A DNA stretch of 64,000 bases from Qipengyuania soli (lineage in GTDB: Bacteria > Pseudomonadota > Alphaproteobacteria > Sphingomonadales > Sphingomonadaceae): contig NZ_CP064654.1 in NCBI RefSeq assembly GCF_015529805.1, forward strand, positions 744,001 to 808,000, in the 5' to 3' direction. A program made the translations under genes and the position numbers. The notes below the pieces were generated by a model that was not told where the DNA came from, did not search any database, and saw only the letters and a program-made list of their open reading frames with translations. Below are positions 57,652-64,000 of this stretch, in pieces. Numbering within the stretch: position 1 is the first letter of the stretch; every line of letters begins with the position of its first letter.

Positions 57652-57920
57652 TTTTCTTGAATCCCCCGTAGTAGCCTTAGAATTGCAACGCTCCGCGGTC
57701 GCTCCTTGCAGGATGTGCCGGATCCTAAAAGCGCCTCTCAATTCAATGGCTTCCTGTCGTCAGTATAACTGCAGCAGGGAAACCTTAGTGGCAAGAGCCT
57801 GATGGTTAATGATCAAAATTAGTCGGAAAGAGGCTCATTGACTTTGCCGTGAGAGTGAACACGTATTCCCATGTTGGCTCTCGCTGGCATTACTGGCACG
57901 GCCGTCATTAAACTTCGATC
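57652..57920. promoter_or_regulatory. Divergent control region of the GHKL operon and the orphan nuclease
   Basis: 269 bases, AT-richer than the flanks. On the plus strand TTGACT (57838-57843) with ACGTAT 17 bases on could drive the nuclease gene at 57921. On the minus strand TATACT in ..GCAGTTATACTGAC.. could be a -10 for the GHKL operon. No clear operator repeat. Consensus reading only. Confidence 0.35.
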
Positions 57921-59147
57921 GTGACTGAAAAGAGACCTTTGGCACCTATGTCCAGACAGCATACCCCGCCCATCCTTGTCGCTGAGGATGGAACCACCAC
58001 CGCGCTTCAGCAGCTAACCTTGACGCTGGGGGGTGAGGGTAGCTTCAGTGAGGCGCAAATACAGGCATTCGTGCATCAGCACCCGGAATGCGTTCCGGTC
58101 ACGGAAGTCGATCCAGTTTTTACGTCACCTGTCTCGATCTGTCGCGAATTGAACACGATGGCCGGGCCGATCGACAATTTGCTGATCACACCGTCGGGCC
58201 TCCCAATCATTGTTGAGTGCAAGCTCTGGCGAAACCCTGAAGGTCGGCGAGAAGTTGTTGGGCAAATCCTTGATTACGCAAAGGAGCTCAGTCGCTGGTC
58301 GTCATCAGACCTCCAGAGAGAGGTGGCCAAACGCACTGACTTGCCCGGCAATCCTCTTCTGACGCTTCTCAGAGAAGCAGGCCATGAGGTCGATGAGATT
58401 GCATTCAATGATGCACTGACTTCCAACCTTCGGCGCGGTCGCTTTCTTCTCCTGATCGTCGGCGATGGCATCCGCGAAGGTGTCGAGGCGATTGCCACCT
58501 ATCTCCAGGAGCATCTGGGCCTCCATTTCTCATTGGGCTTGGTAGAAATGCCAATCTTCCATTTGCCAGACGGGTCTCACTTGGTGACGCCGCGTGTCCT
58601 GGCTCGGACGACAATGATCACACGGCACGTCATTGCGATCCCAGATGGACATGCGATCCTAGAGGACGAAAATGACGCAGCTGACGCGGATCGACAGTCC
58701 CTTTCTACTGAACAGCAGGTTTTCTGGACTGAATTCCTGTCTGAGCTCTCATTGGATGACCCTGAGCAGCCAATCCCAAAGCCAGCCAAACTTGGCTACC
58801 TGAGCTTCATGCTCCCAGCACCTCAAGGTAGCTGTTGGATCAATGTATGGAGGGACATAACGAAGGGGCGGGTCGGCCTAACTCTCTCCTACTCGTCTGG
58901 TTATATCGGAGAAGACGCCGTGAAATCTCTGATGGCTGACCTTCAAGCGATAGAAGATCAGTTGGGAGGGGATGTTCAAGTCTCGAACATCGGTGGCAAG
59001 GAGAAAATCTACGAAGAGAAGATCGTCGGAGATCTACACAGTGCGGCGGTTCGTGCCGAAGCATTCGAGTGGCTTCGCCAGCGGCTAGATGCTTGGGTCA
59101 ATGTGCTGAGGCCGCGCATCAGATCCATTGTCCAGGATATGGAATAG
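57921..59147 (+). CDS. PD-(D/E)XK nuclease-like protein, orphan
   Basis: 408 residues from GTG. The nuclease core is PIDNLLITPSGLPIIVECKLWRNPEGRREVVGQILDYAKEL: Asp, then E-x-K (VECKLW), and the Q...YA motif typical of restriction-like folds such as NucS/DUF91 relatives. The rest (VGDGIREGVEAIATYLQEHLGLHFSLGLVEMP) recalls the DUF4268 or DUF91 type C-terminus. It is divergent from the GHKL operon and may be a further part of the defence locus or an independent nuclease. Confidence 0.75.
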   Translation: MTEKRPLAPMSRQHTPPILVAEDGTTTALQQLTLTLGGEGSFSEAQIQAFVHQHPECVPVTEVDPVFTSPVSICRELNTMAGPIDNLLITPSGLPIIVECKLWRNPEGRREVVGQILDYAKELSRWSSSDLQREVAKRTDLPGNPLLTLLREAGHEVDEIAFNDALTSNLRRGRFLLLIVGDGIREGVEAIATYLQEHLGLHFSLGLVEMPIFHLPDGSHLVTPRVLARTTMITRHVIAIPDGHAILEDENDAADADRQSLSTEQQVFWTEFLSELSLDDPEQPIPKPAKLGYLSFMLPAPQGSCWINVWRDITKGRVGLTLSYSSGYIGEDAVKSLMADLQAIEDQLGGDVQVSNIGGKEKIYEEKIVGDLHSAAVRAEAFEWLRQRLDAWVNVLRPRIRSIVQDME

Positions 59148-59325
59148 TCCTCTCGATGAAGCTTGCCCCGAGCTAGTAAGCCAATTTCGGTATACCAAAT
59201 CGAGGCAAGCTATTTTCGGTAAGGTCAGCCTCGTGACCAGCCGCGCCCATGTTCCGATGCGAAGACGGCGAGGATCACATCATTGGATCGCGCTTTCCAC
59301 CTCGCAATGCGGATGGGCATTCGAT

Positions 59326-59832
59326 TTATGGCCACGCGCGGTCACTGGCCAAGCGCGAAAGGAACGGGTCGAACTTATCCCACCATGGCCCTCGCTTTCG
59401 TCCGAATGCCGGATTTGAGTTCGGAGACTCCATTCGTTCGATCGCGTCGAACGCTCGGTAGACCATGGTGCGCAAAGAGGACGGCCTATATCCATGGGAT
59501 AAGCCTTTCTCACGCATCCAATGTGCCACTTTCCCTGCCGTTATTCGCTTGCCTGGAGACTGCGCTCGCAATCTAGTGAGAACGGCCCAAACATCGCAGT
59601 GAAAGGCGTCACTACCCCAACCGTGGTTGGTAATGTTGAATGTTAGATCCGCAGGCTTTCCGAGAGCAAGCCGCCGAACACGTTCAGCTTCGATCGCCGA
59701 CAGAATTGCAGGGGGAAGCTCATGCGGGGGCTGCGGTCGTTCTCGCTCCCTCTGTGCCCGCTTATTCCGCTTCCAACGAGCGCGTTTCTTAGCCTGTCCG
59801 TCGACTAAGGTTCGTTGAGATTTTGGCGCCAT
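59326..59832 (-). CDS. Unknown protein related to the C-terminal half of its divergent neighbour
   Basis: 168 residues. Basic N-terminus (KKRARWKRNKRAQRERERP). The C-terminal stretch ITAGKVAHWMREKGLSHGYRPSSLRTMVYRAFDAIERME aligns by eye with YTVAKEMIDKGLWDHDNVNSLRHRVEKALERISMLE of the next gene, and the basic stretch also lines up. The conserved part looks like a helix-turn-helix. No family recognised. The two genes diverge from a shared 113-base region. Confidence 0.6.
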   Translation of the reverse strand: MAPKSQRTLVDGQAKKRARWKRNKRAQRERERPQPPHELPPAILSAIEAERVRRLALGKPADLTFNITNHGWGSDAFHCDVWAVLTRLRAQSPGKRITAGKVAHWMREKGLSHGYRPSSLRTMVYRAFDAIERMESPNSNPAFGRKRGPWWDKFDPFLSRLASDRAWP

Positions 59833-59945
59833 TGGCAGCGATCTAAAAGCGCGGACAAAATTTGCAACAGATAAGCCACGCCGATCGCGTCTGATAGCCG
59901 CTAGGAGAAGTATCCGAAGAGAAAAGGAAAGGGGAAAAGAGCGAT

Positions 59946-60950
59946 ATGGCTATTTCAGACCTCATTCGAATGAAACGCATGAGTTATGATGAAAAGATCG
60001 ACCATTGGGCTCGGCCAGACGCGTTCAAGAAGCCCGATGGGACGCAAATGAGGTATCCTTCGGTCCTAGCCTTCAATCGCTCGCAGGTGCAGATCGTGCG
60101 GGGACATATCACGAAGGTTCCAAAGTTCTTTGGGAGGCCGTGTTTTGGCATCCCAACCGCATACCTCCGCCACCATTTGCGTCCGCAAGGCCGTGCACGA
60201 GACGGTCGGGTGATCGAAACTCGCTGTGCCAGGTGCGTGCTCGCAGATGCCTGCAAACTTGTAGCTCACGAGCGGCTGAACCATGCTTCAGACGTCATCT
60301 GTGAAGCGCACCGGTCGTTCGAATTGGCCGGTGGCACATTGGCTATGTGGAAGACTAAGGGGTCCAAGCTTTGGCAACTGCCTTGGCTTGATCTCCGCAG
60401 AGCCCTGAAGGATCAAGGCCCATTCACTAGCGTCAACGATGAGTTCGTTTCCGAGGAGTGCGCGAGGCTTGAGGCCAAACATCTTGCGGACACACGTAAG
60501 AGGAAGAGAAGAGAGAGGAGGAGGCGCGAAAATGAACGAGCAAAGCAGGGTGCTTTTTCCCCAGACCTCATCGCAGCACTATCTCGACACCGAATTTTCC
60601 GAAGGGGACGATATGTAGCAGCAATTGAAGTCGGCTCCCTCTCGGGGTTACGGTTCTCAAAGCTCCCTGCTGATGGGCCACTCTTCGATACTTTCGTCTG
60701 GGAGGCGAAGGCGCGGTTGGTATTTCAAGGTCGAGACGCGAAGCCTTACACCGTAGCCAAAGAAATGATCGATAAAGGCCTATGGGACCACGACAACGTG
60801 AACTCGTTGCGTCATCGCGTTGAGAAGGCTCTGGAACGAATAAGCATGCTTGAGCGCACGAAAGCGGCTGACGGAAACGCAGTCTTCCCTAAGTTGACCC
60901 TGGCGGGCTTGGTGAAAGAAACCACCGAGGTCACCCCATACGAGATTTAG
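59946..60950 (+). CDS. Unknown protein with Cys cluster and C-terminal helical domain
   Basis: 334 residues; AAGAG lies before the ATG. The middle of the N-terminal part has ETRCARCVLADACKLVAHERL, a possible C-x2-C...C metal site. A very basic stretch (RKRKRRERRRRENERAK) precedes a C-terminal domain shared with the 168-residue neighbour. No family recognised. The location near the integrase suggests a mobile-element accessory gene, perhaps DNA-binding. Confidence 0.65.
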   Translation: MAISDLIRMKRMSYDEKIDHWARPDAFKKPDGTQMRYPSVLAFNRSQVQIVRGHITKVPKFFGRPCFGIPTAYLRHHLRPQGRARDGRVIETRCARCVLADACKLVAHERLNHASDVICEAHRSFELAGGTLAMWKTKGSKLWQLPWLDLRRALKDQGPFTSVNDEFVSEECARLEAKHLADTRKRKRRERRRRENERAKQGAFSPDLIAALSRHRIFRRGRYVAAIEVGSLSGLRFSKLPADGPLFDTFVWEAKARLVFQGRDAKPYTVAKEMIDKGLWDHDNVNSLRHRVEKALERISMLERTKAADGNAVFPKLTLAGLVKETTEVTPYEI

Positions 60951-61427
60951 CGCCTCGACATGACGCCCACCCCATACGAAAATTGCACTGGTGCCGGCAT
61001 TTGCGTTCCGCCTTCATTTGACTCGATTGCTCGGAACAGCGCGGAATACCTAGAGAAGATCCCATACGAAAACATGTCACGCCGTAGCGGAATAAACATC
61101 GTTGAATGTTTAATGCTGGCCGGCAAAGCCGGACCATGCAGACAGCATTAGAAGAGATTCTCCCTCGGAGTGCCCGAAGGGAAACCAAAATCTGATCTGG
61201 TTGTCTTCGCACCCCAAGCTTCCCTCGGCGTTTATCTCCATTCGATGCAAGGACAGACGTCAACAGACCCCGGCGATCGGCACGTTCCGGGTGGAGGAAA
61301 CAAGCAAATCCTAGGACTTCCGCTTTTCTGCGGGTTACAACGGCCGAAGGCGGAAGTCGGTGCGTTGCAGGGTTTCGGAGTGCGCTCGGTCGCTCGTCAA
61401 CTCCAGGCACCGCACCGACATGATCGG
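60951..61427. other. Gene-poor stretch, 477 bases
   Basis: No reading I can support. Its first 200 bases continue the frame of the upstream gene after its TAG, with two further copies of the end motif (A/T)CCCATACGA (60969 and 61059; the first is at 60933 in the gene itself). GGCCGGC-AAA-GCCGG near 61118 is a short hairpin. Possibly remains of a decayed gene. Confidence 0.4.
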
Positions 61428-61685
61428 CTACGTGAAGTCGAAGCGCTGCCACGACCCCATGGTGCATTCAGCAAAGCCTTCAATGCCGTCCGTTACCAGT
61501 TCCTCAAGGCTCGCTGATAGGGGCAGTGTCGATGGGTCGATCCAAGACAGTGTGAAGTTTACCGGAGGTAGAAACCCAAGCCCTCCGGCAAGTGCCCATT
61601 GGAACTTGGAGATTGCTCGCTCGTGATGATCGGTCAGCATGACGATCGGTTCAAACTCAATATTGCTGACTTGGTAGACGTTCAT
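61428..61685 (-). CDS. Hypothetical protein, 85 aa
   Basis: MNVYQVSNIEFEPIVMLTDHHERAISKFQWALAG then FLPPVNFTLSWIDPSTLPLSASLEELVTDGIEG. Natural-looking composition, with AAGG seven bases before the ATG at 61685. I do not recognise a family. Position near an integrase suggests an island accessory gene. Confidence 0.55.
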   Translation of the reverse strand: MNVYQVSNIEFEPIVMLTDHHERAISKFQWALAGGLGFLPPVNFTLSWIDPSTLPLSASLEELVTDGIEGFAECTMGSWQRFDFT

Positions 61686-61797
61686 GGTGATACCTTTATT
61701 GTTGTCGGTATGCGCACCTTGTCAGCGATCGAGATGGGTGTCGGGTGGGCAATGAGCTATCGCGGTGGGGAATAGCGCACACGGTCGCTGCAGATGA

Positions 61798-61833
61798 TTG
61801 ACGCGTCTATGTAGACACGTCTAAAAACCAGAA
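61798..61833 (+). promoter_or_regulatory. Promoter with triple GTCTA/TAGAC repeats, possibly leaderless
   Basis: TTGACG (61798-61803), 17-base spacer, CTAAAA (61821-61826), with transcription expected to begin at or next to the ATG at 61834. In the spacer lie GTCTA (61805-61809), TAGAC (61812-61816) and GTCTA (61819-61823), two overlapping inverted repeats that look like an operator. Confidence 0.45.
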
Positions 61834-62136
61834 ATGGCTGCAGGCGACAAGCGCGACAATGATTACTATCTCAAGCGTCTAAAGAAGGACGGGCACGACG
61901 ATATGCTCGAGCAGATTGAGGCCGGCCAGATCAAGGTCTACGAAGCTACAAAGCGAGCAGGATATCGAAAGACTGGGCCACGTGATCCCGCCCTCGTTCT
62001 GTCATATCATTGGAAGCGAGCCAGTCACGAAGACCGTAAGCGTTTCGTCTTAGCTAATGCGCGTGAAGTTAATCGCGTCCTGAAGGAAATCGCGCGCGAA
62101 GCACGTGAGCGAAAGGCGAAAAAACCCAGCGAGTAG
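61834..62136 (+). CDS. Small basic protein, 100 aa, integrase-associated
   Basis: MAAGDKRDNDYYLKRLKKDGHDDMLEQIEAGQIKVYEATKRAGYRKTG with a helical, Lys/Arg-rich C-terminus (EVNRVLKEIAREARERKAKK). The first part resembles a short helix-turn-helix (EQIEAGQIKVYEATKRAGYRK), so DNA binding is plausible. It lies 75 bases before the integrase and could act as an excisionase or regulator; this is from context only. Confidence 0.6.
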   Translation: MAAGDKRDNDYYLKRLKKDGHDDMLEQIEAGQIKVYEATKRAGYRKTGPRDPALVLSYHWKRASHEDRKRFVLANAREVNRVLKEIAREARERKAKKPSE

Positions 62137-62149
62137 GCGAAATCCCAAC

Positions 62150-62178
62150 CCGACAAACCACTCCGTGTCTCGTATAAT
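62150..62178 (+). promoter_or_regulatory. Promoter of the integrase gene
   Basis: CCGACA (62150-62155), 17-base spacer, perfect TATAAT (62173-62178). The leader contains AGTGTCACT (62179-62187), a near-perfect inverted repeat, and TCACT again at 62191, which could be an operator. Confidence 0.55.
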
Positions 62179-62211
62179 AGTGTCACTAACTCACTGTTAT
62201 AGGAGATTATT

Positions 62212-63159
62212 TTGATTACCCCACCCGAAGGCATCACCATCACCGATGCCGCTGAGATCTGGATGCGACGCTGCGAGCTTGAACAGCTCGAGCGGGCCAC
62301 GCTTCACTCTTATCGCGGGCACGTGAAGAACCACATTGAGCCGAAGATAGGGCATCTGCTGCTCAAGGAACTGAGCGCGCCCAATGTTCGCGACTTCCTC
62401 GATGCCATGCTCCAGGACAGCACGCGGGCCATGGCGAAGAAGTGCCTGACAACCCTTCGGTCTATCATCAGCGCCGCCCAGGAGCGGGGGCTGGTTCAGC
62501 ATAACGTCGCTCGAGACGTGAAGCTCCGGCGCGCAGATCGCCACGCACCGGACCGTGTCTTCCCGACCAAGGCGGAGATCAAGGCTTTGCTCACCGGAGC
62601 GCCGGAGCGCCACAAGCCGATCATCATGACTGCCTTGCTCACCGGTATGCGCATGTCAGAGCTGCGCGGGCTCAAATGGAGTGCGATAGACTTCGACCGC
62701 AATGTCATCACCGTCAAGGAGCGTGCCGACCGCTACTGCGAGATGGGGGCGTGCAAAAGCAAGACCAGCCGTAGAGAGATCCCGTTCGGCCCCGAACTCA
62801 AAAAGGTCCTAGAAGGGTGGCACCCGTCTTGTCCTTCTGGTGCCCTCGACCTGGTCTTCCCTAACGGAGTTGGCAACATCGAGACCCACTCGAACATCTA
62901 CAACCGCATCTTCAAGCCGCTGATGCTCAAGTGCGGCATTGTGGATGGGGAGGGCGCTCCACGGCTCTCACTGCATGCCATGCGCCACGCGGCCGCATCG
63001 CTCTTCATTGAGCAAGGTTGGCCACCGAAGAAGATCCAGACCATGCTAGGGCATTCGTCGATCACCATGACCTACGACGTCTATGGCCACCTGTTTCATG
63101 ATCCCGCGAAGGATGTGGACCTTATGGGCGAGATGGAGCGAGGCCTGCTTGCAGCCTGA
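62212..63159 (+). CDS. Tyrosine recombinase/phage-type integrase
   Basis: 315 residues from TTG with AGGAG seven bases upstream. N-terminal SAM-like core-binding domain (AEIWMRRCELEQLERATLHSYRGHVKNHIEPKIG), then the catalytic domain: Arg in LLTGMRMSELRGLKWSAI, Lys in the KSKTSRREIPFG region, H-x2-R in LHAMRHAAASLFIEQG, and H with the nucleophile Tyr in LGHSSITMTYDVYGHL. It is the likely integrase for the island that begins at the tRNA at 48146, although it lies far from that end. Confidence 0.93.
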   Translation: MITPPEGITITDAAEIWMRRCELEQLERATLHSYRGHVKNHIEPKIGHLLLKELSAPNVRDFLDAMLQDSTRAMAKKCLTTLRSIISAAQERGLVQHNVARDVKLRRADRHAPDRVFPTKAEIKALLTGAPERHKPIIMTALLTGMRMSELRGLKWSAIDFDRNVITVKERADRYCEMGACKSKTSRREIPFGPELKKVLEGWHPSCPSGALDLVFPNGVGNIETHSNIYNRIFKPLMLKCGIVDGEGAPRLSLHAMRHAAASLFIEQGWPPKKIQTMLGHSSITMTYDVYGHLFHDPAKDVDLMGEMERGLLAA

Positions 63160-63224
63160 CAAGTTCTAGAGCGCGCCAGCGTTGGCGACTATTTTCAAAT
63201 AGATTTAGTGCGTTAAGACAAGGA

Positions 63225-64000
63225 ATGTCGAAGCGCACTAGATTGACTCGTTTGCTGGATCGCGGATTCTATCCGGTCGAACTTCCTCCAAGCTTCGCCA
63301 CGAGGAATTTCTCGACTGCAATCGGGAAGATTACCGCTGGAAACAACTACGTTGGCAGCACCATTTCCTTCGATGGTGCTACGTTTCGAGGCCCACTTCG
63401 CACGTTCGGGGTCGTAAATCCCGTAAGCTATTATCTGCTTAGTAGCTTCATTGCAGAGCATTGGTCGAAGATTACTAAGACCTATGGTCTGAGTTCGTGC
63501 TCTGGTGTGCGCCCAACTTTTCCCGCTGTAGCGAAATCTGGCCGCGCCATCGGGACTGCCTCGCTGGCCGCGAAACGAAAACGGCAGCAGCATCTTGCTA
63601 GTGTCTATCCAGTCATCCTGAGCTTAGATCTCAACAGGTTCTATGGTTCAATTTATACGCACTCGATCCCCTGGGCTGTTCTCGGCAAGGAGGACGCAAA
63701 AAAGAGATATCGAGATCGCGCCCTTCGAGGACATTGGAGCGACACGCTTGATATCCTCGTTCGAGGTTGCAACCAGGCGCAGACTATTGGGATTCCCATT
63801 GGGCCCGATACATCCCGTATCGTATCTGAGATTATCCTGTCGCGCATTGATGCAGAACTCACTGCCGCTGGCTCAGGTCTTTCTTCAACGCAAATCTACC
63901 ATGCTATCGATGACTATCAGTTCGGCGTTCTTTCAACTCATGAAGCCGAAGACGCCGAAAGTCGATTTGTTCGGGTGACCAGCCGCTACGGACTCCGCCT
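63225..64000 (+). CDS. Reverse transcriptase of the Abi/UG (DRT-like) type, cut by right edge
   Basis: 258 residues before the edge, continuous with no stop. It starts MSKRTRLTRLLDRGFYPVELPP at ATG 63225 with AAGGA upstream. Fingers region RTFGVVNPVSYYLLSSFIAEHWSKI, motif A with Asp 135 in LSLDLNRFYGSIYTHSIPWAVLGK, motif B GIPIGPDTSRIVSEIILSRID, motif C IYHAIDDYQFG with the two Asp at 229-230. The D-x3-F-x-S-IYTHSIPWA and GIPIGPDxS pattern is typical of the Abi/UG reverse transcriptases that act in anti-phage defence (DRT, AbiA, AbiK, AbiP2), not of group II introns. Y-x-D-D reads A-I-D-D here. Subgroup cannot be given without the C-terminal half. 65 bases after the integrase on the same strand. 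Confidence 0.85.
   Translation, partial: MSKRTRLTRLLDRGFYPVELPPSFATRNFSTAIGKITAGNNYVGSTISFDGATFRGPLRTFGVVNPVSYYLLSSFIAEHWSKITKTYGLSSCSGVRPTFPAVAKSGRAIGTASLAAKRKRQQHLASVYPVILSLDLNRFYGSIYTHSIPWAVLGKEDAKKRYRDRALRGHWSDTLDILVRGCNQAQTIGIPIGPDTSRIVSEIILSRIDAELTAAGSGLSSTQIYHAIDDYQFGVLSTHEAEDAESRFVRVTSRYGLR

Larger units (their letters stand above)
48223..64000. mobile_element. Putative genomic island inserted at a tRNA 3' end (right end outside window)
   Basis: Everything from the tRNA 3' end to the right edge is accessory: vsr, dcm, a four-gene defence operon, orphan nuclease, unknown genes, a tyrosine integrase and a reverse transcriptase. Base composition drops and codon use loosens after about 57.7 kb. 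No direct repeat of the tRNA 3' end was found by eye inside the window, so the far attachment site must lie beyond 64000, or the region is a composite of more than one insertion. Confidence 0.6.

Noticed and set aside
59946-61151. Stop-codon read-through of the 334-residue gene (TAG at 60948)
   Set aside because: The frame stays open and repeats TPYE, but there is no selenocysteine, pyrrolysine or read-through context; kept only as a finding.
60931-61467. 178-residue minus-strand frame in the gene-poor stretch
   Set aside because: Composition (many Cys, Arg and Pro, no hydrophobic pattern) and lack of a ribosome site do not support a gene.
48223-64000. CRISPR array or cas genes in the island
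   Set aside because: No regularly spaced direct repeats and no Cas-like motif seen.

Overview
The window looks like a chromosomal segment of a high-GC alphaproteobacterium of the order Sphingomonadales, most likely Erythrobacteraceae (Erythrobacter/Qipengyuania type). The evidence is the protein sequences and gene orders: rpsB-tsf-pyrH-frr-uppS-cdsA-dxr-rseP-bamA-skp-fabZ, a System I cytochrome c maturation cluster, dapF-mtaB-ftsY-yciB, and a bamA-skp-fabZ block with no lpxD/lpxA/lpxB, as expected where glycosphingolipids replace lipid A. Two sites fit alphaproteobacterial regulation: a GTTC-N7-GTTC LexA box and a TTAA-N7-TTAA CtrA box. TTG and GTG starts are frequent.

Region 1 (1-15.6 kb) is core. 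It holds the end of psd and pssA (phosphatidylethanolamine synthesis), an SOS-boxed small membrane protein, a SIMPL-domain protein, and rpsB and tsf with a strong terminator. It continues with a secreted beta-helix protein, then pyrH, frr, uppS, cdsA, dxr, rseP, bamA, skp, fabZ and rpmE, which link ribosome recycling, isoprenoid and phospholipid precursors and outer-membrane assembly. Region 2 (15.6-25 kb) has a DksA/TraR-like protein, a 2OG-Fe(II) oxygenase, tRNA-His, a leucine-dehydrogenase-like enzyme, an overlapping ccmC-D-E-F-G-H-I run (ccmA/B not in the window) and the potassium transporter kup. Region 3 (25-48 kb) starts with a TIR-TolB_N-like-TPR signalling protein. Housekeeping genes follow: yciB, ftsY, mtaB, dapF, a GGDEF-EAL protein, EVE, CsbD, a TPP enzyme, an LplT-like transporter, pgsA, oxyR, rnd, aspS, a serine hydrolase, acpP-fabF-mltG and a LigT-like protein, ending at a CAT-anticodon tRNA.

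Region 4 (48.2 kb to the right edge) is accessory and starts directly after that tRNA, as expected for an integrated genomic island. It carries a divergent vsr/dcm pair facing a tightly overlapping four-gene operon: GHKL (MORC/MutL-like) ATPase, Z1 helicase, PD-(D/E)XK nuclease of the DUF4420 type, and AIPR protein. This resembles a computationally predicted but little-characterised class of modification-linked anti-phage systems. Next come an orphan PD-(D/E)XK protein, two divergent related genes of unknown function, a gene-poor stretch with small genes, a tyrosine integrase, and a reverse transcriptase of the Abi/UG (DRT-like) type cut by the right edge. The RT has A-I-D-D where Y-x-D-D is usual. 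The defence operon and the RT are the most interesting parts of the window.

Limits: all calls come from reading the sequence and its translations by eye. Start codons were chosen from Shine-Dalgarno spacing and family lengths. Promoters and regulatory sites are consensus matches only.
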